Origin: Cyprinodon diabolis
Taxonomy: Eukaryota; Chordata; Actinopteri; Cyprinodontiformes; Cyprinodontidae
DNA: 64,000 nt
Direction of reading: 5' to 3'
Assembly: GCA_030533445.1 (NCBI GenBank)
Contig: CM060072.1
Coordinates: 18,906,767 to 18,970,766 of the forward strand
The notes under the pieces: model-generated
What the model saw: only the letters and a program-made list of their open reading frames with translations
Databases searched by the model: none
What the model was told of the DNA's origin: nothing
Shown: in pieces, positions 35,501 to 50,421 of the stretch
Layout of the letters: each line of letters starts with the position of its first letter
How positions within the stretch are numbered: the stretch's first letter is position 1
Position numbers and translations under genes: made by a program

Positions 35501-38500
35501 TTCCAAATACACTTTGAAAGTAGGCATTAATGAAAAAGATAAAAAAAAAAAAATCCCTAAATGGAGCTATGAATGAGAAACTCTGAGCTCTGTATTATTT
35601 TTGGTATAGTGGAACTCGGTGTCCTTGACACATCTCCAACTACACAGCGGGAAAGTTAGCAACAGTCATTCATCACCATGATGGGAATCCTTTGTAAGAT
35701 AAGAAAGGGAATTTTCTGAAAAGAGAAGCACTGTGTGTTGAAATGATTAGGAAAAAAAGAGATGTATTTGTGGAATAGATCCTCTTTTACAGAAATGAAA
35801 GTCATTCCTCCCTCCCTGTCAGATACTCACACATCTTATCAGCTCAGCGTCTGATTGGAGGAGGGAAGTGGGAATCACAGGACTGGGTATTCCCACTGTA
35901 GAGCGTACAGTAGCGAAGTCGCAGGGTCAAGCCGAGATGGACTTTCCATTCTTGTCACTCAGCTGAGATCAGAAGTTGAATGAGAGATGGGGACAGGGTG
36001 GAAACTTTTTTTTTTTTTTTTTTCCAGAATGTGAGAAGAGCAGATAAAACGTCTCAAATCACTTCACCTCATTTCCTACCTTATAAATTACAGGATATAA
36101 AACAAGGGAAACACAGCTGCTGATGAGACAGACATCGTGAAGACAGAGGGAGTGGTAAGAGGCTGAAATAGACCGATGCTTTTTCTGCTGCCGAATGGGA
36201 AGAATTATATGTCTGAAAAACTTTTCTACATTAAGACATGGAAGTACTAACTTAAAATGAAATTTTGTTATTTTGATGCTTACTGCATAGAATTTAGCCA
36301 TTTGTCTGATAAACATTTAAAAGTTTGTCGTAGAAGATTTACTTGTCTGGTCCTCTAAAGTAGAGTTAAATATCAGTTTGTAGAATGGTTTCCTCTCAGC
36401 CAGAAGGTCTTGGATTTATATCAATTCATGAGTAGATTCTACTATCAGTACTTTATGTAATATTGCTCAATATGTGTCTGTTTCTCTGTGATTGACTGGT
36501 TACCTTTCCAGGGTATAACCTGTGTCTCTCATTCTTTATTAGTAAATTGTAGGATTATTGAATTGATGTATTTCAATTCCTCATTATGTACCTGTTGTTA
36601 ATCTTTCCCATGATTCCACCTTTTGCTCTTAGTTTGAATACAAGCAGAATCTATGTGCAATGAAAAATTATTAAGAATTTAATTGCATATTATTAAATGA
36701 ACACTTTAAACTAAATAAAAGTTAGAAAGAAAGCAACATAAAACAGAAATCATGCCTTCGTAAGGAAATTGTAATTTGAGCAGCAAAAGTCAGATATAAT
36801 CTTGATTAACCTGTTTAAAAAAATGACTTTAAAGGGCAGGAGAGAATCCACATTGTGACTGTTTTACAAATGCAGATATAAAGTAGCATGGGTTTGGATA
36901 GCCAATGTGGTTTATGGAGCATTAATGATGAGACAAATGTATCAGGATGTATAAAACAGGATAAGGAGTGATGATGTGCTGCTAATTTGCAAGAAATAAA
37001 GGTGGAAGGTAGTGCAGGTTAGATTTTATAGCATGGTCTTAAAACCATAAAATTGCTGAATGAGTAAAGTGACATGATGAATAAAAGAAATTCAGATTAA
37101 GAAATAAAATTTACATAATTTAAAACAGTTCAAATCTATTAATCAAAACATAACCAATGCAAATATATTTTTAAACCGTTAAAAATTATACCTTATTTTC
37201 ATATCCTGAAAGGATATGAAATAAAGGATCATGGATAAAAGGGATGGATAATAAGGTATCATGGATAAAATTAACTGCATTTATCTGCCAAAAACATTTT
37301 TTTTTTGTTGTTGTTCCAGAGAACTTGGTGTTTTAAGACACAATGCCATAAAATATTAAATTAACAGCTGGAGAAAACATGGAATTTGTGTTTTCAGACA
37401 GGTGGGGTCAGGTGTCATCAACACAGAAGCAATATGGAAGCTGTATACCCTGCAACTGTTGTATAGCTATGAGATGGCAGGGTTCATAAAGTTGAGGGGG
37501 TTAAAATCAGAGCCCTGAGGGGGACAGATAGGCTATGCTGCTACTATGCCTGAGGATCACCTGACGGCTATGGAAAACTGTGAGATGATTTCTTTTTACA
37601 AAAAAATCAACAACTGATTTTCAAGACCAGACAAATAAGATGCACCTGACATCTACAGGATGTGATTCGATGGGAGACTGTTTCAAAGGCCGAGCTTAGA
37701 TTTTCCTTTTCTCCTCAAGATTTCTTTTTTCCCCCCAGCGTTTTATTGTCATTACACTGTCACAAGTACAGTGCAACAAAATTCACTCTCTGCATTTAAC
37801 CCATCCCCTTGGGGAGCAGTGGGCAACCAGGGGTTAAGGGTCTTTTGCTCAGGCAGACTCAAACTCACAACCTCAGGTTTCCAAGTTCTATGCCCAAACC
37901 ACTAGGCCACCGCTCCCTCCAAAGTTCATTAGCTAACTTTGACTCTGATTAACATTTGTATTTCATTTTCTCCTCTTCCTTTCAGAGTGCTCAGGCTGTG
38001 GTCAGGATGACCATCAGATCAGGTCCGGATCAAGGAGCTCACAAATTTCTAGATAAAACAGACCCGCTGACCAGACGTCGCTCCCGACCTTTGACCCGCA
38101 GCAGGCCACTGACCCGCTCTTCCTTAACGTCTGCCACGCATCTCCAAGCTCGTCGTACATGGGTGAGGCTCTTTGGTTGCATCTGTGGGAACTCTAGAGA
38201 CAAAACAGCACTTAATTTACTGTTCTTATATGGAGTTTCTAATATGACTAGTTTACCACCTGGAGCAGAGATTCCCATGAGTTCTAAGTTAAAAGTTTTA
38301 CCTATTTTGTTTGAATATGATCACTAAAGTTCAGCTGCTTAGTAAACAAATAGAGAGATGAACATCTATGAAGCTGGTCTGTGTTTTTGAACACACTGAC
38401 ATATCATCTTTGAGTCACCTTGTTGCGTCAAATTGGACGTCATGCGTCATTTTCCTCCCTCTGTCTGGAGCTGTCCGGTCTTCATGTCCCCTGCTGTTTC

Positions 38501-39318
38501 ATAAATGATGAGAGTAAAACAGTGGGATGGATCTGCTTCACACAGCAGAATTTACAAGGTCGCTTTCTGCTCAGTCAGCACAGTCACAACAGTACTAAGA
38601 AAAGCAAATATAAACAACAATGGTCAGGCAGATAAGAGACGATAAACAGTGAATTCTTTAAGCTTAGATTACTTTTCTTTATTTGAAAAAAGTAGACACT
38701 TCTCATATGATTTTGAATACTTGGTCAGTGCAGAGCTGTTTGGACTGAAACCTTTTTGATGAATAGTGAATTTGAGACATAGTTCATGGTTAGAGATGAT
38801 TCCACTATAAAATGAAAGTGATCAATTTGTTTTTAATTAAAGTTTTAATCAACTAAATAAATGCAAATATATAAATATGAAGAAGAGGATGTGGATCTTT
38901 TTTCCTCTTCATATTTTCAGACCTTTTTTACTTTTATTCGTTTTGTACCCAACAAATGATTTAAAGAAAGTGTCTGTAGTTTATAGTAATAGTCTGCTCT
39001 GAAATACAGCAGAAACTTCGTTTTGTTTGTTTTTATAACAATGGGGCCTAAAATAGCATAATTGAAAGTGGTCGGCACGATTCCTGAGCTAAGACACAAG
39101 TAATTAAAATTATATTAAGGAGGAAAAATTTTTAAAAGACGACAAATGGGAGAAATATTTGTTCTTTTTATCTTTTTTTTTAATCTGTTCTGTGTATTTT
39201 GTATGATTTTATTGTATAGCACTTTGGCTGTCTGGTTTAAAGGGCCACATGAACATGAAATGAAGTGAAAGGACAGGTTTTGGATTATTGGTCTTAGTGT
39301 ATCATAATTTAAATTAGT

Positions 39319-39410
<92 letters not shown>

Positions 39411-40735
39411 AAAACCATTGAACTATAGAGAGAAATAAACAGAAACACAACAGTTGAGTGTGTGAGTAAAATCAGTTTGCTTGTGGCTGTGAAATGAAAG
39501 TAGAAATGAACAAAAAAAAAATAAAAGCATGTGTTTTTCTTTTTTTTTTTAGAACAATAAAGAGAAATTTCTTAATTCTCTCAGGAAATGAATCATACTT
39601 TGGTTGAAGCAGGCCTAAATGCTTGATGCTGCACTCTGTCACACTTAATCTAAAACATTGCCCAACAGCAGGGCATGCCTGCTTTCAGCTGTTTTTATAC
39701 AGTGATTTAGTGCTTTTTCCAAACCATGCCAGTTACACCACAGTGGCATCCAACTGAAAGCATTTCACTCATTTAAAGCTTAACATATGCTTTATGGGTG
39801 ATAGCTGGTGTTTGGCCCAGGTAGTCTGCATAAATATATCACAAAGCTGATATCTCATTCTTCATCAAAGATGGATAAATTACCTGATTCTATAGTTTGA
39901 TTTCTACTTATTACTTTTGATTGTCAAAGCAGTGAAAACATGTATAAACAAACACAATATTTATTTCCATTCCTTCCCAGTTTAACTTTCCTCCAGCTGT
40001 TCTATCCTTTGTGTAAAGTCTCATGAAATAATGTCTCAGACCTCAAAGTCATTTATATTTTATCTTAGAGTGGTCTGCAGCGGAATACAGTAGTAAACAT
40101 GTTTGGCTGAGGGTTTAGCTCCTGGGTTATGGAGCACGTATGCAGACAGAGGGAGAGGCTGGGGGGGATAGACTGATGCAGGGTTGGGTTTATAATCCCC
40201 CTAACTGTGACTGATAAAGCACAGCTGTGCAAACGGACTTTCCCTCCCTCTCAAACACACAGACATACACACAAGTACACATATAAATAAATGTAAAGTT
40301 TAAGCTTTTACACTACAACTATTTCTGAACCAGTACGAGTTGGAGTAGCCTTCAGGTAAATTCAATTACCGGACAATAAGAGGAAAATTCATTCTAAGAT
40401 TTAAAGGGGCACACATTTATTAGGCCTGCAAAGAAGCATATGCAGAGGTAAAGGGGAAACTTTACATAGGTAAAATACGACATGAGTCGCTTTTTTTGTG
40501 GCTGTTTTTAGAACCGTAATCCTAAAAACACATTTTTTTAAATGGGACCAATAGATTTATTAGCAGCAGTCATTGATGCTGATTAACGCGTCTCTAACAG
40601 ATGATGGTTTCCTCTAGTTCACAGTCAGAGAAAAACAGGACAGACAATGAAAATTTAAATCCAACTTTAGCAGTAGTCGGCCAACAAAAACATGATGGTG
40701 TGCAACAAGAACAGATCTATATATATATATATATA

Positions 40736-40766
<31 letters not shown>

Positions 40767-43700
40767 TTCTTTTTTTTTTTTCTGTGTGGCCCGGTACCAA
40801 ATGACCAACGGATCGGTACCGGTCCGCGACCCGGTGGTTGGGGACCTCTGCTCTAGAACAACAAAGTTCACAAAGAAAGCCTCCCAAAGCAAAACCTTAA
40901 CTTAAGTTAACTGCTAATTACACTAAGATGTAAATTAGATATTTAAATGTGTATCACAACAGATGCAATTTTATGTCTAATAGTGGATAGATGTCTGTTA
41001 GGCCTTTAAAATTGGCAAAACAATCCTGACTTTCAGTAGTGTTGTTAAAACTAACTTTGAACAGAATGTTTTAACTAAAGAGAAGAAAATATATGGATTT
41101 TATCTGGGCGCTGCTCTAAAAAAACAACAAAATGAAAACAAATCCCCATCAAAAGAATGATTTAAAAATGCCATTCATATGGCAGCTTTACTGCTCTGGT
41201 GACATTTTGGCCAAAATAAGATTGCTTAGGTGGTTACTTTGCACTAGTAAAAGCAAGCAAGGAAATGTTTTTGTCTTTATTTACAGTTTTTTTTTTTTAC
41301 CAAAATGAGCTGGAATAGCACTCAAAATATGGCTTGGAAATGCATTCAGCGACAGTATTTGGGCATAAGGAGCAGCGTTACATTTGGAGGAGCAATGAGG
41401 GAGGGCTGTAAGCTTTAAAACACCTTTCAAGCTATATAGCACGGTGGTGGCAGCCTCATGTTGAGGTGCTGTTTTGGGGCTGTAGGTATTGGTGTTCTGT
41501 GTGGGAGCAAAGTTGTCTAACAACCCTTACTCAGGCTCCAAAAGAAATAAAATTATTGTGAGAATATTCTCTAAACTGTTCTCTCTCACCTCATTAAAAA
41601 GGTTGATAAATAGAATTGTTTTAATCCTAACTGACTAATTTCAGCCTGATTAAATGTCAGATATAAAGAAAATAGGGTTATTTGTCTTTGCATCCCCAGT
41701 ATATATATGGTTTCTACAGTATATGTAAGCCGTGTTTAAAACTGAATATTTTCTGATAGATATTAGGGCTACTTTGAATGTTTTTATAATGTGTAAAATG
41801 AATGCGTTGATAGCTGAATTTACAGTCACTTCAGTTTAAATTTGATCATATATTTCCTCTCCTCCTCATTCTGTAATATTATATATTTTTTTGTTTATGA
41901 GAGAGGAAATGCATACAGTCTTTCACCTGCAACAATCCTCTGCCCTTCCCTGGAATCAAATAGAATCATATTTTTATGATTTAAGCAGCTTTTCCCAGGA
42001 ATTTAGTCCCTTTAATGAATTGAGGGAAGCGACTAAGCTGAATGTTTCTCCACACAGGAAATTAGTTGAGGAAGAAATCAAAGTTTAGTTCCTTTTCCCA
42101 GTTTTTCTGCTGTTGTAATTTCAGCAGAGTGATGGAAGTGGGGCTCTATCTTTGGGGAAATTGAGTTTACATACCTAAAAGCTTCGGAGTAAATTCACCC
42201 TCCATTTTTATATTTTACTGCTTCTGTTTTTGTGCTTTTCTACATTTCTCACTCCTCCTTTCTCCTTTGTCATGATAGGTTGCTGCAAAGATGACCAGTG
42301 GATCAGCAGGTAGGATGATCTTTAAAGTGAGAGTGAGAATCTTTATGTTTATGTACTCTATTTTATAAACAGACACAAATAATCTCAGAGCAGAAATAAC
42401 TGCTGAACCAGGAATAATTCACCGTTTACAGTGCTTTGTAAAAGTCAATAAAGCCCTTGCACTATTTTACTTTTGTTTGTTTTTTACACTGAATGCCCTT
42501 TGTTGTGACTTAATGTTATAGAACACCAGTAAATCACATTTCTAAGCCAAAACAAGGCTTTGTTTTTGGGCCACTCTATAAAGCCTCAAACTCAACGCTA
42601 TTTCTAATATTTTGAATCGAAAAAGCTTCATGGATTAGGAAGCGAAACATCTTAGAACTTAGAAAAAAAAATCTAGTGGATTTTTTTTACCTTTATTTAT
42701 TTATTTTTTTTTTTTGGAATGACTATGACCTCAATTACTGAGAATCTTCACCAGCATATAAACCAAAACATTTTTTTTTTGTTGAATCATCTTTTGCTGC
42801 AGTTATAAATGCAAGTTTTTTTCAAAAGTCTTTTAAGCGTTTATGTTTCTGAAATATGCAAACACATGGTCACAATGTGTTTACCCAGTTTTTCTTAATA
42901 AAATAACCAAAGCTATCCAACCATCTTGAAGATTCTGGATCAGGACTTTGACAGATTCATTCAAATACTTTGGTGTGCTTTAATAAGCCATAGGTGTCAA
43001 ATTCCCATCCTCTGATGTTTTTGCTCTGGTGTCACTGCTCCAAATGCCTAAATCAGATAATAAGCCGTGCATGCTGAGGAAGTCATTCAATCCTCTGATT
43101 TAGGTATGATGGACTGGAGACAGATCTGAAACTGACGCCAGACTGAACCGCTGATCTAAACGGCTCCATTCTAGCTCTGGTTGGGTTTTGTGTTTTTTGT
43201 GCTTCAAAGTTTGAACCTTCATCCAATTTCTCACCTTCTACCAGTTTTTTTGAGGCATTTTTCTTTATTAAAATGCATCAATCTTTACTTTAGTTTGGAC
43301 TAGCTTCTATTCACCTGGAAAAACAAACGTAACCACAGCCTGCTGCTGCCACCTCCATGTTTCACTATGGGAATAGTTTATTCTGAATAATGTAATGAGT
43401 TGGTTTCTGCCATGTATAGTGTTTTGCATATTAGCCAACTTCTCTGTTTGCATTGTCTTTCTGTGCAAACTTTACTTTATTTTGGCCTTTCCTGGATGTT
43501 TCCCACCCTTTTGCGGTGCATAATATTCTGTTACAAACTTAACTGTGGATCGCAGCAGCCTCCCCAGATCCACCATGACACATCGGCTGCTTCTGTTAGT
43601 TTTGCTATGCTCTTGGTTGTTATATGATTGATTGAACAGTTCTAATGAGATTTTCAAAGTTGACAGAACTGTTGAATTTAAGCTTAGGTTAAACTCCTGA

Positions 43701-46700
43701 CAGCTGTATTTTGTTTATCAGAGGTGATTTCTAAGTCTGCTGCGCTCCCTTTAAATTAAATCCAGTGCAGCAGATTTAGAAATAAACAAATGTTTGTAAA
43801 GTGAATCTATGTCACATGATTCTACAGATCTGCCAGGAACTGTACACTGATCATGTTAAAGCAAATGTGTTTCTAGATTTAGACTGAACCTAAATGACAC
43901 ATTTGATCGTCTCACTTTCAGTCAAACTGACGCAAAAGTCTACAAAAAGTAAAATGATCCCCAACCTCATGTGTACCTCTTATCTTCTGAATGTGTCCGC
44001 TTTTGATTGGCACAAATGGATATCTTAGCTGCCATTACTAAGCAGATCCCTGAGATTTGCTTCACGTTTACTGCATTTGATGTTTGTTTACTTTGCTGCA
44101 TTGTTCTGCATGAGCATATATATTTGACTTCTCTCAGATGCCACTTACAGAAATGATAGTTCACTGAGAAGAGGTGCATATTGGGTAATTAGGCCCAGGA
44201 GGCATCGGGAAGGTCAGAGGTGATGCTGTATGGGGTATAGGGCGGGCAGGGGTTAGCATGTTACGTGTTTATGTGGTTGTAAGAGTAACATTTCATACAA
44301 ACACAGCAGTGCAGAGAGTGGAGTGTAGATTAGACCCGCCGTTTTGGACTTTCAGGCTTCAGACTTGTTTTCTCTCTTCAAGAGAGTTTATTTTCTCCTC
44401 TGATGTCAGGAAGCACTTGAACGCTCTGACAGAAATCCCGTCTAATCAATCAGTGTTTGTCGGCCTGTGTGGTCTGCCTCTTTGTTGCTGAGCGGCTGGG
44501 ATATGATATGGTCGTATCTCGCCTCACATAGCTGACATTCACTCCGCTCGGAGTCGGATAAACAAGGAATTCCTCCAGGGAATTTTATTAGAGTTACTGG
44601 CGTTCACACTGTGACCTCTGCTGGGTGTATGGCTGCAGGTTATTGAAATTAGCCCCAGCATGCTTATTTGATATATTTGTTGACCTTGACAGTTTTATTA
44701 GATATTTGTGGCCGTGTCTAGAAGAACATATGAGTTGCGATGCCATGTTGGTCATGTTATATCTGCCTTCATCCTCTAACCAAGCTCACATCTAATTTCC
44801 TTAAAAATATGTTGGTGCATCTGTAGATTTTCTTAGTAAATGCCTGAAATTTTCATTATGTAAGCATTGTCTTATTTTTTTAATTTAATTTTAACATTTT
44901 AGACACTCTTAACTTGAAAAAAGCATCTGAGGTAACTTAACTATAACTATACGGCTTCTATAATATCTCATTTATATCCATTTCCTATACATAATGAAAA
45001 TCAAAGATGAACCTCTGATCAAATCTATGTATACATTTCATATGACAGTTAGTGGTTTATCTGTAACAATCAGCATTCAACAGTATACATATTTATTGCT
45101 GTATTAGGTGAGAAAGATTAGCTCATCTATTTTGTAGCTTTGCTTCAAGAGAAATTGCTGAAAAATCCACTTGTCATAAGAATTTCATCCCATGATCCCA
45201 GTCATGTAACCAGACAAATACAAAAGATGCTCAACTTTACTGTTACAACATCAGCAACCGTATTCCTTGCGTTTAACATAATTCAATTCAATTCAATTCA
45301 GTTTATTTATATAGCGCCAAATTCACAACACATGTCATCTCAAGGCACTTTACAGTTCAACCAGATCATACAGTCAAATTGATACAAAGTTTTCTATCTA
45401 AGGAAAACCAGTTGATTGCATTGACTCATTGACTCAAATACAATCCCTCACACTAAGCATGCTTGCAGCGACAGTGGAGAGGAAAAACTCCCTTTTAACA
45501 GGAAGAAACCTCCAGCAGAACCAGGCTCAGTGTGAGCGGCCATCTGCCGAGGCCGACTGGGGTTCAAGGAGACAGAAGCAGAGATACAAAAAGCAGCTGT
45601 AAAAGGCGGCCCCATCCAGGAAACACTATTTACATCTCCGCGTACCGTTAGCATGATTGATGCAAAAATACTCAGTAACGATTACTCATTCTGATGCTTT
45701 AAAAATGTTCTACAGTTGTGCTGCCAACTGCACAAGAACGATGCCACAAAATCCATACTTTCATCTTTTGCAGGACTTTGGGTGGCCTGCCTGTTGACTT
45801 TTGTTGTTTCATGTACCACCCACCTAAACATTACTGCAGACGAAGCACATGCCTCCATGATGATGGTTCTCCCTGAAGGCAGTGGCCTCTCCCAGCAGGA
45901 CAGTGTAACCCTACCACACTGCCAAATACTGTTTAAAGAATGTAGAAAAGTTTCAGGTTTCAGTTCCAATCAGCAGCCAAAGGCTGTCATACTGTGACCA
46001 TGACTATTGCTGGTGGAAGTATAAAGTATAAACATTAGAAATGAGGAGGGATTTCATGTTTGGGACATTTATGTTCTTGCCCCAACTACCAAACTAGATC
46101 ATTAAAGAATATGTATTTATCAATTCCTAGTCAGATACAGTATGTCAATAAAGTAAATGGTAAAAATGGTCTGTACATGTATAGCACGTTTTCAAGTTAG
46201 GAGACTTGACCAAAGCGCTTTACACTACATTCAGTCATTCACCCATTCACTTCAACACTGATGGTGGCAAGTTACATTGCAGCTACAGCCGCCCTGGGGC
46301 TCACTGACAGAATCGGGGCTGTCGTACACTGGTGCCACCCTCCAACCACTATCAGTAGGCAACGCAGGGGAAGTGTCTTGCCCAAGGACACAACAATGAA
46401 AGTCAGATCTGGGGCTCAAAGCGACAACCCTCCAATTGCAGGGGAAACTCCTGCACCAGACGCCACTGCCGCCCATAAGTCACTGACATGTATATTAAAA
46501 AGAAATAACTTTCATGCCACTTCAGTTAACATCTCTTCTTAGTGAGAACATTGTTTAATAAAGTACTGATCAGTGATGAAGTCACAATAATAATAACATT
46601 ACCAGATATGAAGAGAAATTATTTTCTGCTTCCTGTCTTCGTGTGGCGCAGTCTGCTGGTCTGGTATGGCTGAAACTGCTACTGCAGTATTTTGGTAACG

Positions 46701-49700
46701 ACTTATAGTTTTTCAGTCATATAACCTTTATTTATACAAAGAAACAGAAATTCTTTGTTTTTTTGGGTAATGACAGCCTATTGTGACAGTGGACCGATGT
46801 GTCAACAAATCCCATAATGCTTTGCGAGGCGAGATCTCTGTGCAAATCCTTCTGGAATATATCTGCCTCTTCTGAGGCTTTTTGTTTTCTTCTCACACAC
46901 TTCGTAGACACTTTTTCTCGTACGATCCTCTGCCATTTTTAAAGAACCGCAGTGAGAGAGGTGAGCTTCAATGACTGTCTGAAACCGTAGCTGATCACAT
47001 ACGCTTGAAAGTGCGCATGTGCAGAAAAAGGCCTTATGTAAACATACCACCAGAATGATTACAATTAGCAGGACCACTTATTTAGATGATCCACCTAGAA
47101 ATAAAAGATCATCCTTTACCTTTACCTTTAAATGACTGCTTTGAATATTTGAGCTAACACAAGCATGTTTTTGCAGATGAGGAATATTAAACTCGAAATC
47201 TGACTTCAAACATTTTATCCAGTGCCTTGCAAAGGTATTGATGCCCTTAATATTCTTAGATTACAAGAGTCCCAGATAATTGATCAAAACAAGGAAGTTG
47301 AAAGCTGATTCGTTTTTTGTGTTTTCTTTACAAATGACAATCTATAAGGTGTGGAATATATTTTTACTCGGTAGAAAAAGGAGGTGTTGTCGTAAAAAAA
47401 TAAAGTTGAATTTATTTGCGTAACATGTTGAGGAAAACTAAGTTCTTACATCATCTTAGACACACTGATCCTCATGGTGACACATGGCGGTGATTGCATG
47501 ACACTGTGGGGATGCTTGAGGTGATTGGAAGATGGATGGAGGTAAATATGGGGCTTTACTAGAAGGTCTGTCAAGGTCTGGTGTATCAGAGGCTGCTTGA
47601 GGCGTTCAGCTGCCTGCAGGAAAGCGATCAAAAAAATATTGCTTTTTAATTTTAATCTAGTGCAATAGATGAGCACATTAAGCTGTATCATGTTAAAATA
47701 ATGTTTCAATAAGATGTTTTGCTAGACATTTAATGGTATTTCTTTAATTGAAGTATTTTTATTTTTACTAAATATCAATTTGGTTAATGGACTGCATAGT
47801 GGTGCAGTTTGTAGCACTGCTGCCTTGCAGCAAGAAAGTTCAGAGTTTGATTCTCGGCCCGGGATCTCTCTGTATGGAGTTTGCATGTTCTCCCTGTGCA
47901 TGCATGGGTTTTCTCATGCTACTCCGACTTTCTCCCTTAGTCCAAAAACATGACTGTTAGGTTCATTGGCTTCTCTAAATTGTCCTTAGGTGTGTGTGTG
48001 TGTGTGTGTGCATGATTGTATGTCTTTGTGTTGCCTTGTGACAGACAGGCGACCTTTCCAGGATGTACCCCACCTCTTGCCCATAGACTGCTGGAGATAG
48101 ACACCAGTCCAATATGACCCTGAGATAATAGGTTGGAGAAGATGCATGGATGAATATCAATTTGGTCTGATTGTTGTATTTCTAGTCTTGAGGTGCACAA
48201 AATCCATATGTGTTCAGACTTTCAGAATGTATCATCATGTATCTCATTATATCATAAAACTGCTATTTTTTGCTACTGATAACCTTTTCTGACCTTGGGC
48301 TGAAAAACACAAACTGAGACATATTCCACATTTCCGGTGATTAGAAAAATAAAAAAATCCCTCCATTTTTAAACATATTGGAAGGTACTGAGAGGGCTTT
48401 GAGTAATAAAAAAAACTACAATATGCTACAATACTGGTAATTGTGGAAAACTGTTGAGTTACAGTGTGGATTTGAAAGTCTTATGCTTTTTGCTTTCATC
48501 TTTGCCTTTTACTTTCTCCACAGCCTCTCTGCCCTCTGCTGTTTAGATCATTTAAACACCACAAAAATACTTTTGTTACATATTTGCAGTTATTGTATAT
48601 CTTACTGCTTTTATTTCAAAGCAACAAACAAACAGGCAGTTGCAAAAGAAAAATCTGATTGCATGTATTCTGTATTGTAATTCATACTGAGCTCATATCT
48701 AACCACTACTTTCACACCACATTTATTTCCATACATAATTAAATTGATTAATTCTACAGTTTACAACAACATAGGCATAGGACCGGTTTGGATTCAGTGA
48801 ACCATAGATAAACTAAACTGAATCAACTGCTAAAGCTAAATTTTTCAGCATTTAATGTGAAATAATGTCAAGTTTTTAGCATTTAAACAAAGTGAAACTG
48901 ATTCTAAATGTCAGAGATTTGGACGAAAAATATTTTAATGATCTTAGTAATCATTATCAAGTTTTCCAATCCTACATTACAGCTCTGTCAGAATGTAAAA
49001 TTCTGTTTTTTGTCAGTTGTTTGCATTGTAGTTAGTTTTGATACCATTTGTTTCTTATGTTTATATGTGTTGTTAGCCTTCTAACAGGTCTTTGTAAGGT
49101 TAGAGCTGCATCATGCATCACTATGCATGTATTGTAAGGTAATGCACACATTTATTCAGTTTATTATTAATTTTTGTCATCACCTGTGGTTTGATTTTTG
49201 TCCCTCCTTTTTGTCTGTTAGTGCAGAAGAATATTATTGTGATCGAAAAGTTTATCAGTGAAGCTCCTTATGTTCGTGTTTTAGATCTTTTAATAGAACA
49301 TCATACCTTTCAGAGTAGGTAGTCACGCCCTAGGCGATTATTACTTCCTCTTTTAGTAGGCTACACATCCATAAGGCTGCGTCTCAGAGCTGACTAATTA
49401 GAACCACCCTGGCAAAAATACTGACAAAAACTTCATTATATGTCTGCAACAGAGAGCTATATAAAAAATGAGTCTCTTAGCAATAAGGCCACCCTATCAG
49501 CATGGAATCTGCACTCCCACGACCCACAGGGTTTCCTTTACGTCCATTAGCCATTGTTTACTCTTCTTGTCCCTCCTCTTTCCATACCAGAGTCTGCAAC
49601 CCGCAGTCCGATGCATTTTAGAAATTGTCTCTAAACATACTGTGAACCTTCTTACATTTGAAATACTGTTAAAACGTAGTTTTCCTCTGGTTTCTGTTAT

Positions 49701-50385
49701 CTCAAATCATCATAAGTAGATAAAGAAGTGTATTTCGATAATGTTTTAATGCATTGAGGGAAAAAAAAAACAGCTATTATTAAATATTTTAAAATGCCAC
49801 ATAACTATAGGTGAATCCACCAGGACCAGCTGAATTTTGCAGCACCACTCAGACCTCTTACTGCCAACCTCTATAATTAAATCACTTAAACAGAACCTTT
49901 CAGACAATAAATATGCGGAAATATATATACAAAATTATGTCATTCCCATATTTAAAAACATTTTAAAGAAAAGATAAAGAAATTCTGCAATATCTAAAAG
50001 TCTGGTGAATGTACCAGATTTGCTTGGGGGGCCAGTTCCTGTTGATGACATCACAATATGGAAACACCACTCAGACAAACCATGTTGCACCCGTTTCATA
50101 AGAATGAAATCTTTCCTGGGATTTAATTTAGCATTACCTTTATTTATTATTTTACATTTCCGAAAGTAGCCAAAAGTAGAAAGCAGGAGTACTGATGGTT
50201 TCCTCCTTTGAACTAGCTTTCATATCAAAACGCTGCCAATACCCCATTATACAGTAGCTTTAAGTTAGAAACACGTTCAGAGTTCGTCTGGAACACGTCA
50301 AACACACTGATGGCAGCCCACTGCTCCCCAAAGGGATGGTTTAAATGCAGAGGTAAATTTCTCCAATGTAAGATCAATAAAGTTC

Positions 50386-50421
<36 letters not shown>

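Larger units (their letters stand above)
38163..42278. other. stard13 intron, no gene seen
   Basis: Apart from the separately listed TTTC and TA microsatellites and the hAT end, this is AT-rich intron without a supported gene. The stretch 41400-41520 contains GGTGGTGGCAGCCTCATGTT, a likely scrap of a Tc1-type transposase. Confidence 0.5.

Noticed and set aside
38163..38327. Continuation of the stard13 exon past 38162 to a stop
   Set aside because: A strong GTGAGG donor at a phase-consistent place makes splicing more likely than an ending here; a truncated isoform cannot be excluded.
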